A DNA stretch of 64,000 nucleotides. Source: Enoplolaimus lenunculus. Taxonomy: Eukaryota > Nematoda > Enoplea > Enoplida > Thoracostomopsidae. The position numbers and the translations under genes were made by a program. The first letter of the stretch is position 1; each line of letters begins with the position of its first letter. The stretch lies in contig JASANG010002396.1 in NCBI GenBank assembly GCA_030248215.1, forward strand, positions 46,908 through 110,907, written 5' to 3'. This document shows positions 1 to 13,302 of the stretch, piece after piece. The notes below the pieces were generated by a model. That model worked only from the letters and a program-made list of their open reading frames with translations, had not been told where the DNA came from and ran no database searches.

Positions 1-1850
1 CTGATTTACAACCTAATAAATACGTCCAAGACGGAAACATATCTTGGGGGGGGGGGGCTGAGCTCAACCCGAAACATCCTCGAAAATAGATTTACACGAT
101 TTTAATAAAATAAACGGAGCAACTCGTTTGCATAAATCAGAAATCTAGTTTTTGAATATATAGGAGATAACAAAAGTTGAAATTTGTTTCTTATAAATTC
201 GCAATAGTAGTTTCTTGATTAAAAGATATTTATGTTTACAAACACAAATGTCTTCAATTAAAACATTTCAGTCTTGAAAATTTGAGAAAGTAAGTCTTGA
301 ACTTTTAAAACAATTTTTTAAAGCTTGTCTGTTGCCGAATTTCTGCAACTCTGTATTTAGGTTTTTTAGTCATCTGCTGCAACCTAACCGACTACAACCG
401 AAGGTATGTTTTCGGCAAAAAAATCGACCTTCGCCTCTTGCTCCGGTAAAATTTCTACCGGTGGTTCAATTTCGGCAGTAAAACTTTCCATTTCAAAAAT
501 TCCATCGTTCGGTGTGTTTGGCTATTGAAGAATAGATTCTGATTTGTTAAAATCAAGTTTAACTTAAGCTTCTTAAGCAACACTTCAAATTTTTGCTTAA
601 ATTATCAAGTTAAACACATTATTATATATAATTATGTCATCAATATGCTGAATAATATTACTTTAGAAACTATAAAAAAATCATGTTGACGCGTTTGTTC
701 TGGTAAAGAATAATAGCAAAAAAACCTGACTTTGCATTAACAACTGATTATTACAAATCTGTTCAACGCAGATAAATCGCAAACAATAAGTTTGCTCCTG
801 GTGCTGTTCGGCAGAATGTATTCGAAAAATTTTTCTGCAAAAAACGATATTCGTTTTTCCATATAACCTAGAAATCCGGCAATTTCTAAGTTGTTATACC
901 GTTTAATCAATTCTGTGGCGATATTTTGTTTTTGGTGACAAACATGACATCTGCTATATTGAAACGCGGTGACCACAATTTGACTTTGAGACAAAATGGC
1001 TTGTTGAATGTAAGAATTGCACTAAACAGAAAACAATTTATAGAATTCAGTGTAAAAATAATCAGTTAGAACACTAAATTTAATGAATTACTTATTTTAG
1101 GTCAAGCTAATACTGTTGGAAATACAAATAGTCAAAAATTGAGTAAGTCGTCAGCTTCAACTTATCGGTCCGTAGCCAAGGGAGCCATGGGGGGCTCTGT
1201 CCCTTTCATTTCCCTGGAAATTTTTCAACTTTGCTTGTAGGTCATCGAAAACCCTTGTATGGTTCTCCCGAAACATGTTTAGTTCCCATCAGGTGACCTA
1301 AAACTATTGGTCTGCAACTTGTAACTTTCGTAGACTTCCGAACGTTTTATTAACTCTTTCCCGTTTTTGGGTATACCAGTTGAAGTTTTACAATCTCAAA
1401 CTACAGCATTCCATAAATAATGCTGGCTTTTTGCTTTACAAAATTGGTCAACGAATCTATATGTGCAAATTCTTTTGTAAAACGATCATGCTAAAACATT
1501 TTTTCAAAAACTATCTGTTTTATTGAGTTGGAACGGTGTCCAAAATACGTATGTGGGACATTCTAGCTTTAATAATACAGATTAAACAGATGACCACAAA
1601 ATTGTGTTCACTATTAATGAACAATGTACTAATAATTTGATTACGTGTATGCACAATTCGAAATATGTGCAAGGCGCTAATACTCCGTGGAGCTCGAGTG
1701 AAAATTTTTTGTAGTGGAGCGGTGATCGTAAATTGAACGCAAATGAAAGCCGTCAATGAGTCCGATGTTCACATCCTACCTTGCAATCACAGCTGAAATG
1801 AAATAGAAAATATGGCCCACAACTGAAGAGGTCCCTTACAAAATCCGCGG
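1..1850. other. Non-coding, no gene recognised
   Basis: AT-rich sequence with no exon that I can support. A G run lies near position 47-57. Positions about 385-475 contain a degraded fragment (tacaaccgaaggt, then ctccggtaaaatttctaccgg) that resembles the CCGGA-rich MITE family seen more completely at 47.1 and 57.2 kb. The small open frames here have no domain signal or convincing splice sites. Confidence 0.5.
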
Positions 1851-1854
1851 ATAT

Positions 1855-2370
1855 TACCCAGGAATTGGGATTTTGGGAAATTCGGTTGTTACAAGGGAAA
1901 ATTGGGATTTTGAGCGCAGCCTTTTTTGCTCGGGATTTTGGTAAATTGCGATATTACCCTGAGAGATCGGGATTTTGAGAAATTCTGAAACTATACCCGG
2001 GAAATTGGGATTTTGGGCGCAGTCTTTTCTGGTCGAGATTTTGAAGAATTGAGATTTCGAGAAATTGCATGGATTTGTGGGAAATTCTTATGCTCCAGCC
2101 GAAATTTCTGGAAAGACAATCTGCTTAAGCTTAACACAGAGACCATGCCTAAGCCGAAGCCTGTACCTAAGGCTCAACCTAAGCCGATTCCAAATATCCC
2201 AAGATATTGGGATTTGGCAAAGAAAATTGAGATATGAGGAATATACATTGCGATTTTTGGAAATTTTGGATATTACCCGGGATATTGCGATGTTGTGAAA
2301 TTGGGATATTACCCGGGATATTGCGATTTTGGGAAATTGGGAAATTACCCGGGAAATTGGGAGGAACGTG
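1855..2370. repeat. Degenerate GGGATATT/GGGAAATT minisatellite
   Basis: Short units such as gggatattgcgattttggg and gggaaattgggatattaccc recur many times with small changes. The overlapping small open frames on both strands in this stretch come from this repeat and do not look like genes. Confidence 0.7.
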
Positions 2371-2630
2371 TTCTATATATTGGCCGAAAATATTCATGAA
2401 AACATTAGTAGGTATATATAATCATCTTGATTAATGTTTTTAACTTCTAGGCCCTTGTAAAGATCAAGGCCGGAAGGTTTTCTGTAATACTGCAATAAAG
2501 TAAGCTTAAGCTTTAGGTAAATGTCTTTGCTTAGGCTTAGGAATACGCTTATACTACTGTTATAGCCCTGTTTTTTGCATTGACCAACTTCTATAACTTA
2601 GAAATTTGCAAATTTGATCAAGACAAGCAT

Positions 2631-5600
2631 TCAGTAATTGATGCTGTTCACTTTCGCTTGATAAGGTGGCGGCAGGTGACACATATGCTCCAACTGTGAA
2701 TTATAACAAACGTCAAAATATGACGGCGGCATAGCCTCATGGTGTAATCCGGGTGGGTAGTATCCGCGTTGCGTCGGCAAAGGATTTCGACAAGTAGTTT
2801 GCGTCAAAGAAAAGATGCAAGCATTTGAGCCAGTGGCAGTTTGTAATTCATTGTTTTGCTCCAAAGAATAACGGGGAACAATTTCTTTGATATTAATCAA
2901 GCAGTACAAAGCAACGGTTAAAAAGTAAATATTTTCAATGGTAGCAACAACTGCGCCAATGGTATAACGAGTTTTATAATTCGTATCGCAGTCCAATATG
3001 CATTCATTTGGCTGTGACAGTTCGTTTTTTACAAAGACGCGTTTGACATCCTATAAGGAAAAATATATAGTACAACCGGACGTGTGTTTCCGGTTCCAGT
3101 AGAATTTTTACTCTTAGCACAATCATATCAATCAGTTGCTAATTTAGCTGAGCGTGTTAATGCAACTGAAAGTAAAATAACGAAAACAGAAGCAGAAAAA
3201 CAGATATTGAACTTGTAGAACGTTTCCAATAATTTAATTTTTTCCGCCAATACAACAATCGAGGCGTGAAAATATTCATAGATTCTTCAAAAATTATTAA
3301 AAATAGGGGATACACTGTGGTTTTTAAGTTTTTGAATGAATAGGTAATTGTTATTTAAAATCTGACTGAAAGTTGAAGTAGGTATAACTGTAAATAGAAA
3401 ATTAAGTGATTTATGCGTGATTTGCAACAGTAATGAACAAATACAAAGATCAATATGATTTCCAGTATTTTCATAAAACGGAAACGGGGACATGTTTTTA
3501 ATGGAAACTGATATTCGATTACACCCTAATTTCGCCCCATTTTTCAACAAGTTGGCAAAAACGATATGGTTTTTAACTGTTCGGCTTTAATGCCTGTTCC
3601 AATGCCTGGTTAACGAAACAGGTGTACTGTAGCGACCCGAATATGAGGGAGGACTGATATTTATTTCGCCTCTGCAGAGGGTACCTCTCTGTTATTCGGT
3701 TACGGACTGTCATTTATTTTCAACCCGCCCTCCGTCACCTTTCGTTACTGATATATTTTCGGTATTGCAACTATCCGTTGAATTAAACGGTTATTTGTCT
3801 TGTATCAAAAGCTTGGGCGATAATGCAAGGTTAAAGAATGTACTTTCAAAACTTAAATATGTTTTAAAGTTTTGGACTCAACTTTATTTGGTCCTGTAAT
3901 TATTATACACTACAATTAGGGATAATTAACATTTATGGACTCTGATTAGGGTTTTAGGACTCATTCCGCTTACGGACTCAGTGAGAAGTTCGTGATTTTG
4001 ATTCAGCCCTGTATCCTGTATCCCTTTATACGGTTCTTTCCTCGATGTATGCTTATCGCTCTGATTAAGTAAACGCGGCCGGTAATCGTTTATTAAACCC
4101 ACACAAATTCCGTACAACACTATGTATTACAAGCAAATTACAGGTTATGCAATTTAACTTGTAGCCTGATCCGGAATCCTTAAAGCCTATGTCTGAATCT
4201 GTTTTAATCCAGCCACTGGCTTTACCTATACCAATACATTTGCTCTTTCCCAGAATCCGTGCAATTCTAACCCCGTTAGAATTACACCCTGTTCAACCGT
4301 GCACTCTAACCTCGTTAGTGATATACCAAATTTTCCGACCAATCTAACTCCGTTAGATTAGGCCCAATCCGTTGTAGAATAATAAACCTAACCCCGTTAG
4401 ATTTATTAGACTACTTTTCCCCAGGTTCTCCGATACAACACAATTCTTTTTTAGCACATGACACCAGTATTCTATACTGGGTAACCCAAGCGCCTTACGC
4501 TATTCCGTTTCAACCTGTACACCGTGGTTTCCTTCAGATCCTAAGCCACCGTGACAACCTTAAACTATAATCAACTCCAATCCTACTTACCAACACTTCC
4601 GCTTCGCCGATTGAGAACTTTAAACCAAGAAAACTTATAAGAATACACGCACAATTGAGTATAAATTTAGAGCTACCAACTTCACTAGCTTCCAAGTCAA
4701 TACTGATTCCGGTCCCGGCTACCCCTTGGTCGTCTCGACCTAATTTGCATATCAACCGACACCCAAAATTGGGTGTCCGCCACTGCTATTAAGTCCAGAG
4801 CCATTCACCCTGTACAACACTCCACAACAACAACAACCACAACAATGACACCTTTAGACACTCACAATATAAAGCACCATATTGGTGCTGACATAGGCTA
4901 GCTATGTCGTTATCCGCAGCATAGGCCAACACGATATAAAATAATATTCAGTGGCCACGCAGGTCCCAGGTAAGTTTACATTGCGGACACAGCCGCCATA
5001 GCATCGATTTTAACATTTCTACGCCTTGTAGCAACGCCTAAGCCTAACTTAAGTTCTAACAGAGACTAGGTGGAGCCAGGGACTCCCTTAAGGTGTGGTT
5101 TTAATTTAAGGTTTTAATTTATGTTTCAGTGTTTAGTATGACATAAGTTTAAGAGTGGCAGAGCCACCAACAGACTCTTATTAGGGATACTTACTCCTAT
5201 ACTAAAAATGGGGACCCCCTCTTTTTACCCCACCCCCTTCTTATTCGGGACACTACAGTATTATTGTTATGAAACAAAGCTATATATTTTTTGAGAATTG
5301 TGTTTGCATACTACACTGTATATTCCAATGAGTTAATCAACGCAGACGGAAAGTTTGTTATTTCGGAGTTAATAACAGTAAACATTAACTCACTCAGAGT
5401 TGAGATGATTCCCACTCTCAGTTAAGTTAATTCCGAGGGAGTTTATTAATTTAATCAGAACGAGTTGAATTAACGCAGAATTATGAATTCTGACACTCCT
5501 AACTCGGACTGATTTATGTCATTCTGAGTTAAAATCAACTCACTGAAATTTTCAATGCAGTACAGATTCACAATCGCTATCCGCCCTGTATACCTGAACG

Positions 5601-6228
5601 ATGCTTCGCAATACCGTTATATTAATAACATCAAAATGAACAAGCGAAACAAATGAAATTGTTGCAAATATGATTGAAAATTTCAGCGCCGCATAAACAA
5701 CAATTCCGTTGCTGTTGCGAGATCGAATGCCACAACGATACAACAGCAACGATGGAATGTATGCAATTACTAAAGAACAAAGCTATAACGGATTAACTGA
5801 TGTGAACCAGACCTGGCCGGTTCGGTTTAAAGGCTTCATGCGGTCTGGTCCACCGGTTTTTTGCGGCCAGCTTGACATCACCATAACAAATCGTAAAAAC
5901 ATCAAAAATATTCTATTTCCTAAACTATTGTGTAAAATAAATAAACTGACGGTTTTTCAATTACTGACTTTTAGTACAAAAAATGTGTTTTATATAGTTT
6001 TTACGCGGAGGCTTAGCTTTTAGGTTTTAGGCTTAGCAATATTTTAATTAATACGATCATCAGTTATACATTGACCGCAAGTTTTAAAAGTGTATTTACC
6101 TGCGAACGCGACAAAGATTTCAAACGGAGGCAACCAGAATGACAACGAAGATGATAAAATTAAAATAGCATGCTCTTGTACGCAAACTACAAATGCTAGT
6201 TCGTAAACGTCCATTAGTCCAAAATCAG
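2631..6228 (-). CDS. Multi-pass membrane protein with PY motifs, LAPTM4-like (3' exons)
   Basis: Three minus-strand exons fit in phase: 6228-6100, 5769-5594 and 3050-2631 (stop TGA). They carry three hydrophobic segments (around FWLPPFEIFVAFAVIAYIP, VVYAALKFSIIFATISFVS and YTIGAVVATIENIYFLTVA), a Cys-containing loop before the last helix, and a cytosolic-looking tail with PPSY and PPPY. Family knowledge: LAPTM4/5 proteins are four-helix endosomal or lysosomal membrane proteins whose C-terminal PPxY motifs bind NEDD4-type ubiquitin ligases; layout and tail match, but sequence identity is low. The first transmembrane exon and start codon were not found and should lie right of 6228. The last intron holds the LTR-like element at 3628-5257. 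Splice sites are good (acceptors TTTAG, TATAG; donors GTAAAT, GTATAC). Alternative: another small tetraspan family with a PY tail. Confidence 0.5.
3628..5257. mobile_element. Possible solo LTR or LTR-retroelement fossil
   Basis: The segment begins TGTAGCGACCCGAAT and ends with the near inverted complement ATTCGGGACACTACA, giving the TG...CA ends usual for LTRs. Flanks gtac and gtat could be a worn 4-base target duplication. Inside are several repeats of a ctaaccccgttagatt-like unit (about 4260-4410). I see no recognisable gag or pol coding capacity, so a solo LTR is more likely than a full element. It lies in an intron of the membrane-protein gene. It looks old. A non-LTR origin with short inverted ends remains possible. 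Confidence 0.4.
5330..5545. repeat. GAGTTAA/TTAACTC word-rich inverted-repeat segment
   Basis: The word gagttaa and its complement ttaactc (with close variants) occur about ten times within some 200 bases, including facing pairs. It may be the remnant of a small palindromic MITE. It lies in the intron between the last two exons of the membrane-protein gene. Confidence 0.4.
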
Positions 6229-7520
6229 CTGCATATTTGTACGCGGAATATGCTGCATTATAGTGATATTGTTTGATTTTCAGGTTACATGTTAATATTT
6301 AATCTTTTAAATGTTTTATGTCATGCATGGATTTCTCCAGTGAATCGTGTAACGTCCGCCCGTTATAAGAAAAGACTGCTATGTGATCTTTTACTTGTTT
6401 GCATATGTACAGCAAAAATAAACTATACATGTGCACCCACCCATCCAAGACCTTCACCACTGTGCCAAGGTACTTCGTTAGAAATTTTAAGTGTTCCAGT
6501 AACGAGCTGCTCAGTGTGAGGGGTTTGGTGGGAAACAGCTCCCTATTTTTCTTAATACGTTCCTCTGAACTCGCTAGAGGTTCAGGGGGAGCAGCAGCTC
6601 CTCCTCCTGAGATTTGTTTTCTACGAGAAAAAAACTTTAGCTTTGTGGGTATGGAAGTAAAAATGTGCCTATATATTTAACGTGAATATAGTATAAGCCA
6701 AGCAGTATCCTTAGTGACCAAGGCATTTGCCTGAAACGCAAATATACGGTCATCACGAATCAAACAAAGCAAGGAAAAATGTGGAATGGAGTTTTTTGAA
6801 ACATTAAATTTTAGTAAAATTTAATAAATAGGCACAAGTGAAACTTGGGTTTTCATATTTATCTGTAGCCGACGTTTACTTAAAATTGGACGGATTTGGA
6901 CAATATTTACATATTTAGGATTCCGGTGAGCCGAACTCGTTCTACACCCAACCGCAATTTAAATTTTTGAAAAATTAAGTTGCTCAGGTCCTAGGTCCCC
7001 TTTGTGACCGAGTAAAATTTGTAATTTTCAGATCATTCAAAAAACCTTTGCTGGTCATAAATCGTTTTGTGTAATTTACTTATATATCAGCTTTCTAGTA
7101 AAATACAACATTACATAGAGTGCAAAAACTTCTAACAGAAGAACTCATGTAATGAGACAAAAATAGCATTTTTCTCATGTGTATACCACAGTAGTTAGTT
7201 AGATTTTAACAGAAATTTTTCTGACAATTTCTTGTTTAAACGTCATTTTTTCGTTTCTAGCTACTGCATTTGTTTCAGAATTTTGGCGTTCTAAATATAC
7301 AGAAGGTAAGGTTTAATTAAACTTTATTGAAGGTCATTCACATATTCTAGATTAACACTTTAATTTTCGACAAACTGGGCAAGGTAGCAAAATAGGTTTT
7401 GCAACAATTCAAGAACGAGAACTAACTACAGGATCGAAGTAAACCTGTCAACATCACTCATTCAACGCTGAAAATCATGTTAATACTAAATTTTTCTTAG
7501 GTTTAGGCTTAGGTTAGCAT
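6229..7520. other. Intron or intergenic sequence, no gene recognised
   Basis: The missing 5' exons of the membrane-protein gene would be expected here or further right. I could not pick one out. A GTTTTAGG/TTTAGGCTTAGG patch near 6010-6035 and another near 7497-7515 belong to the dispersed telomere-like hexamer repeats. Confidence 0.4.
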
Positions 7521-7529
7521 ATGGTTTTT

Positions 7530-9095
7530 ATACTACGGCCAAGATCTATACATACATTGGCTGAAATTTTTAATGAATTTTGAATATCTCGCGGATATCC
7601 AGATATAATGTTTCGTTTCTGATCATCCGCTTGTATTTTGTATCTAAAAATCCGTATATACGTGCCCATAATCACTGGTTGGTAATAGATGTAGCAGCTT
7701 TCGAGCAAGTAGCATTTTTAACATTTGATATGTTCTACTACTATGCCGAATTTAAAACCTCTATGTTCTCTGGTACAAACACTAGACGCATGCTTAATAA
7801 ATTCCTGAAATTGCAACTGGACAAAACCATTTGTTTTAAACATCATTAACAAGTCAAAGATTATTCTGCGCAATTTTAATGCCTCTGAATTGGTAGCCAT
7901 AAGTCGATCAAAATAAGGTTTACCGTTAAGTGGTTTACTTCTTTTATTAAACGTCCGTTGTATATTTTCAATGCAATCTATACACTGGACGTTTAATGGA
8001 GACCAAATAACACTAGCGGCTCCAAATTTGGTCTTACATGGCTAATAAAAATCGAGTTCATAAAAGTGACCGTAAAAGTTATGCCTCTACTTGTGAATGT
8101 TCAAAGAATAATGCCAATTTTTTTGTGATCCATTTACAGGATATTTCGTTTACAGTGGTTAGAAGAAGGCAAATTATGTGATATCAAGGTACTCAATCTT
8201 TCACACATGTACACCAGGGAATTACCCTTTCTCCAAAATAATATGAAACCGGATCTTTACGTTCGTGAAAATCTTAAATGCAACTGCCATATTTTACATT
8301 ACTTAGAAAAAGATGAAAAACCTCTTTGTAACTTTAAGTTTTTAAGTCGGAATCCCCACAAACAGGTACAGGTTGTCATGCAACACCTGATTTGGGCCAA
8401 TGTTACTTTAAAGGTCGTCCCATTTTCCCGGGACAGAAATGTACCAGGAGTACCCGTCCCATTTTCTCGGGACAGCAATGTACCAGGAGTACATTCCAAA
8501 AATATAATTGGGACAGTTCGGACAGATGAGACAGTGGGACAGATGGGACAGTTGGGACACTTGGGACAGATGGGACAGTTGGGACAAATGGGACAGTTGG
8601 GACATTTGGACAGCTGGGACAGATGGGACAGTGGGACACTTGCGACAGATGGGACAGTTGGGACAGATGGGACAGTTGGGACAAATGGGACAGTTGGGAC
8701 AGATGGGACAGTTGGGACAGATGGGACAGTGGGGACAGATGGGACAGCGGGACAGTTGGGACACTTGGGACAGATGGGACAGATGGGACAGTTGGGACAG
8801 TTGGGACAGATGGGACAGATGGGATGGTTTCTTAGGATCGCCCTTACCCTTGTAAATAGGAATAACATCTGCACGAAATCAGTCTTCAGGTAAAATTCCT
8901 CTGACAAAAGTTTTATTAAAAAGGTGCACAAAGTATTTACTAAAACGTCCAAACAGTTTTTAAGTATTATAGACGGAATTCCATTTGGACCTTTGGAATA
9001 ACTCTGATTACATTTGGATAACGGCCTATTAACAATATCTGCGTTAAAAGTTATGGGTTCAAGAGGATTGACACATCTATGTTTAAATTCCATTT
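7530..9095 (-). mobile_element. LINE fragment (CR1/Jockey-type reverse transcriptase)
   Basis: On the minus strand, 9093-8830 encodes SKGPNGIPSIILKNC and a following VNTLCTFLIKLLSE stretch, the start of a non-LTR reverse transcriptase finger region (family motif SPGPDGIP..ILK). Further on, about 8060-7720 encodes YIRPNLEP followed by ALKLRRIIFDLLMMFK and then TREHRGFKF; in this LINE group the reverse transcriptase C-terminus reads YVRPxLEY ... LExRRxRxDLIxxYK ... TRGHxxKL. The two parts are in the right order and spacing for one truncated copy. The frame is broken several times by stops and shifts, and a GGGACAG minisatellite sits between the two parts. No endonuclease domain or 5' end was seen. 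Confidence 0.7.
8414..8826. repeat. GGGACAG(T/A)TG minisatellite with two 40-bp leader units
   Basis: From about 8505 to 8826 the sequence consists of gggacagttgggacagatg variants (about nine-base half-units). Just before it, two 40-base units containing tcccattttcccgggacag and gtaccaggagtac lie in tandem (8415 and 8454). All six-frame open reading frames here (Gly/Thr/Asp or Cys/Pro-rich) are products of the repeat. It interrupts the LINE copy. Confidence 0.9.
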
Positions 9096-11109
9096 CTTTT
9101 CATGATCATTGGTAAAAACGCTACAAAAATGTGTTAAGGCATTCTGCTTTCAAACCATCAAATACTATGACAGTACCAGATCCGCATGGTTCTAAACCTG
9201 GAACGCCATGTTACGTTTGAGAGCTTTCCTAATGTAGTTAGGCAAAGACTTATTGAAAAATTTGTTTGCTATTTTCAATTCGAAAGCAGGTTTGTCACGA
9301 TTTAAACAAGAAACGGAATTAGTTCCTTCAAAACCGCCAATGGTACTTGAAGTAACTACTGTTATACAAACGCCGCAATTTAAAACTATCTCTTTTTTGC
9401 CTTTAATGCGTTTGAGTACTTTTGCTAATCAAATTTTATGAATTATCTTCTATGTAGTTATGTTGTGACTCGGGATTCCGTATATATCAAAACTGTACTG
9501 AAAAGTTAATAATTTTTGATGATTGTTCCAGGAAGAACAAAATACACAAAAAATCAAGAAAAACAAGAATACATGTGACCTCACGCGAGAATGGTACCTT
9601 GGTAGTAAGGCAGTACCTTGGTACCTGACATATAAGGTGTTGTTCAGGCGAAAATAAAAACCACAAATAGGTTTTGCAAATATTTATTTACACAGTGTTG
9701 GATTGCAATTCCATTTTTCACCATTTTCATGGTATTGTGCGCAGGTTTGAATTGAAACATATTAATATAAACAATGAAGTTAAAGCCAGTGTCATGTTTC
9801 ATAAATATTCTATTGAAAAATTTTGAATTATACTACGTTTGGTTGAAGGAATTGAAATCAGTACAGTCAGGAGTATCAGGCTGCAACAGGAATTATAAAT
9901 ACCGGAACTGGAATCGTATCCGGAACCAAAAACAAAAAAACTTACCGAAAGTACAAACTCACCATAGAATAAGTACAATAACGTATTAATTTTTGAACTC
10001 TGACGATATTTCAAGCTTGTCTTGACGAAACACGACCGTACATTTTTTATGTTGGTCTACAATAGAGCAATCAAAAGGTTTAGAAATTTTTGCTGTAGGT
10101 TAAGATTATAGGCTTAAGTTTTTAGGCTTTTATGTATAAAACCTCGTTTTTACGCTTGGACCATTATAGCGGATCCAGGAACGCAAGCTCCCTGTCAGAA
10201 ATTTTTTGTGATAAAATGGTAACGTGATCGTCTCTCCCTACCTTACTATTTTTCCTACACGGAAATTTTTTGTATAAAATGATACGGTCCTAATTATACA
10301 ATTTGTACCCGCAGAAATTTTTTGTATTTTACTACCGAGGCTTCACCACTATATTCGCTAAATAGGCTCAATCAATGCGGCATGGAATGAAGCATAAAAT
10401 AGTTCTTCACCACTATAATCCTACTAATTTTACAACGGAAAATTAGTTACCAGATTGCGCTACTGCAACCAAATGCTTGTACTTTTACGCAAAAACAACT
10501 CATACAATGTACCCAGCGACAGTCCATAATGCAGAGACAATAACGTTGCGAGATCGCGATAAACGTGCAAAACACGTAAAAGTGACCAAGGAAGGTGAAA
10601 CTAAAAGTACGCAAACCAGCCACTTCCAGTTCAACCACAAAGATAACAGAAAATGAGTTAAAATTCACCACATTTTCTCACTCAATTAGTAATTTTGCTT
10701 ATTTAGTCGTAAAATCCTATACTGTGGTATTGAATCAAATATACCGTTTGTGGGCAATCTAAAAATATCAGTGAGCCAAAGCACCTAGTTTGTTTTCACA
10801 GGGGGAACACAAGTTACTGTGAAGCGGTTGGCGTTGATTTGCTGAGTTTACTTTGTATTCAAAATGTTTCAATATTTAAAATATGATCTTAAATTAACCT
10901 TGAGATTAGGAACAACGGGGTTTTTGTAACTTGCATAAGATAACAGATTTTTATGTTTTAGTCGACAATTAATTGGCTAGTGATGCGCCAAACAAGTGAA
11001 GGTGAAATAACACCAAATTGCTGTACAGAAAAATGACTATATAAAACAGAAATGAATGCAGTTATTGGTTAGGTATTACGATAGGTTTTGATTGAGAGAT
11101 ATTACGTTT

Positions 11110-11445
11110 TCTACCATTGCGCCACGCAGCCCGCTTCTGCAACTGCATTTTCTTCGACTATATGTGTCGACCGTATGCTTCTAGCTAGCATATATACAGT
11201 GCACTGCGCTATATTGCGCTTGCACATAACGGACAAAATGTCATACGTCTATCTTATTTTCGACTGGATACAGTGATCATAGCGCGTCAAATCAATTGAA
11301 TAATCTACCACTGCGGCACGCAGCCCGCCTCTGCAACTACATTTTTCTTCGACTATATGTGTTGACCGTATGCTTCCAGCTAGCATACATACAGTGCACT
11401 GCACTATATTGCGTGTGCACATAACGGACAAGCATGTCTCACATG
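11110..11445. repeat. Tandem duplicated ~193-bp unit, with a third relic at 12,100-12,235
   Basis: The unit starting ctaccattgcgccacgcagc at 11112 recurs at 11305 as ctaccactgcggcacgcagc; both contain cttcgactatatgtg, tagcatat/tagcatac, cagtgcactgc and cacataacggacaa in the same order. A third, more diverged copy lies at about 12105-12235 (ccgtatcctgctggttagcat ... ggacaagcatttctcacgtgc), so the repeat is dispersed as well as tandem. Confidence 0.75.
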
Positions 11446-11529
11446 CTTACATTTATAGTGCAACTGAAAGCAGATAGAGGGCAGTGCCCTAACGCATCAT
11501 GCATAGCAATCCGACGCGATGCAATTGTA

Positions 11530-11806
11530 TTAAGCCCTACTTACACGTGCAAGTTTTTGCTGCGAGAACTTGCAGTTGCAAAATGCATGCAGAACTTGCA
11601 TTTTTCGTCAGCCAATGAGAAAGCGGATGCAATAAATTCATTGAACTGGCATGGTTGTTCACACATGCAAACTAAATTTCAAGCTTTGATTTTTAATGAA
11701 TTATCTGCAACTGCAAGTTTTTTCAACAGGATTTTGGACAAAACTTGCAATTGCAAGTTGCAGCTGCAAGTTCTCGCACCAAACCTTGCACGTGTGAATA
11801 GGTAAC
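11530..11806. mobile_element. MITE with ~40-bp terminal inverted repeats
   Basis: The left end, from cctacttacacgtgcaag through gagaacttgcagttgca, is matched in inverse by the right end, tgcagctgcaagttctcg through cttgcacgtgtgaatagg. The trinucleotide taa lies directly outside or one base from both ends, which would fit a TWA target duplication (PIF/Harbinger-like), but the exact border is uncertain. No coding capacity. Confidence 0.65.
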
Positions 11807-13302
11807 AATCCTCGTCAGTTTAGGTAGGATCGGTATTAGATCCTTTTATTCAGCAGTTGGAGTCACTTACTTGCATACCCCAATTTTCAACAAGGTCGTC
11901 ACTTGGCCGTCCATCCTTTTTTCGTCCGGATACTGTATTTGAAACGTGGCAGTTTGTCGTTTGACTCTCGGCGTGCGTACCACCCATGTCAGTCTAGGTA
12001 AAGACCGAACTTCAGACTTTTTTATTAAGCAGCTGGAAAAGTAGATGTACAGGGGTGACTCGAACTCAGCCTGCGGATACTTATACGAACGCTTTCGCAC
12101 TGCGTCATTTTGTCCGCAACTCCAACTGCTATCGTCGACTATAAGTCAACCGTATCCTGCTGGTTAGCATACAACATAATATCCGTAGCATATATTGCAT
12201 ATGCTCCAGGACAAGCATTTCTCACGTGCTTTTGCAATCATGTTTTAGACAACCAATTTTGAAGCAGTTCTATTTAGCCGAGTTACAAAACTAGTACGCT
12301 ATATGGATGGGTTTGAATTCGAATTGCAAGCAACATGCAGCGCGCTTGGCTGTCTAGACGGATTAGTATATGTCAAAGAACCAGATTGCTTAGGTATATA
12401 GGTATTGTTTAGGTTATATACGTACTTAAAGCATGGGCTTACTTCGTTTATTGATTGCTTCCCCTTTTTCCCTGAAATACTGCGAACATACCTCATTTTT
12501 TTCCAGACAAATTTTCTCGGAAAAATATGAGCACGCCAAGCATCTATATAACCTCGAAACTCTCACTCGAAAGTCAAGCGTGCTATTCATTACTCCACGC
12601 TGCCGATATATTTTCTCTAGTGCCATGCTCCCATCTTCATGCTAGGTACCTTTGGCTCTGCATTCCTACAGATCCCTAACACCATCAAAAGTGGGACAGG
12701 ATATTAATGTACGGAAAGCGTAGCCGGAGACTTATTTTTTTACCGGAACCGGATATCAATCGGATATAGCTTGTAAATGTGAGCACTGTTGATTGTAATT
12801 GAGTAGCGCAAACGTATTTGTTTCATGAATTATATATAATTATTGTTAGCTTGGATTTTTCGTTTTATTAGGTGGCTGAACAAATTAACAGCTTCACTTG
12901 CCCAGAAACGTAATCGCAGCAAGATACGTATTAAATATATGTCCCATTATTTATAAATGTTGCAACTGTATATAATCGAATAATAATTGCATAGCCCGGT
13001 CTTAAAGCTATTTGTGAAAACTAAACTAATGGCTTTTGCAGGTGAAGCATTCTATATGTTGATAACACGAAAACAAAAAGATTATCTAATATTAAGCATA
13101 CATCGTTTTGCTGTGATCACTTGGGCTCGTATTTATTACATACGCGCGTACTGCGTACTCTATCATGTAGTTAAATTGAAACGTTTTGAAAATATATTTT
13201 CATTGTATTACGTATTCTACTGGAAAGCAAAACGATCCAGTGTGGTTCCTGAGTCTCTGTAGAGATTAACTGGATTTCGAATTTTGTGTTTGGTGCCTTC
13301 AG

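Larger units (their letters stand above)
9096..13300. other. Intergenic, mostly repeats; no supported gene
   Basis: Beyond the repeats listed separately I found no exon with a recognisable domain. One plus-strand open stretch (9256-9441) and one at 12990-13262 are AT-biased and lack clear splice sites. The TIMELESS first exon should lie somewhere before 13519; a candidate ATG followed by four codons and a phase-compatible GTGAAG donor occurs at 13030-13041, but it is too short to support. Confidence 0.45.

Noticed and set aside
8207-9093. Long overlapping open frames on both strands (Gly-Thr-rich and Cys-Pro-rich)
   Set aside because: They arise from the GGGACAG minisatellite; only the LINE-derived end of the minus-strand frame carries real protein signal.
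11434-11805. 123-codon plus-strand open frame
   Set aside because: It crosses the inverted-repeat MITE at 11,530-11,806 and its Cys/Leu-rich repeats are the element's own ends.
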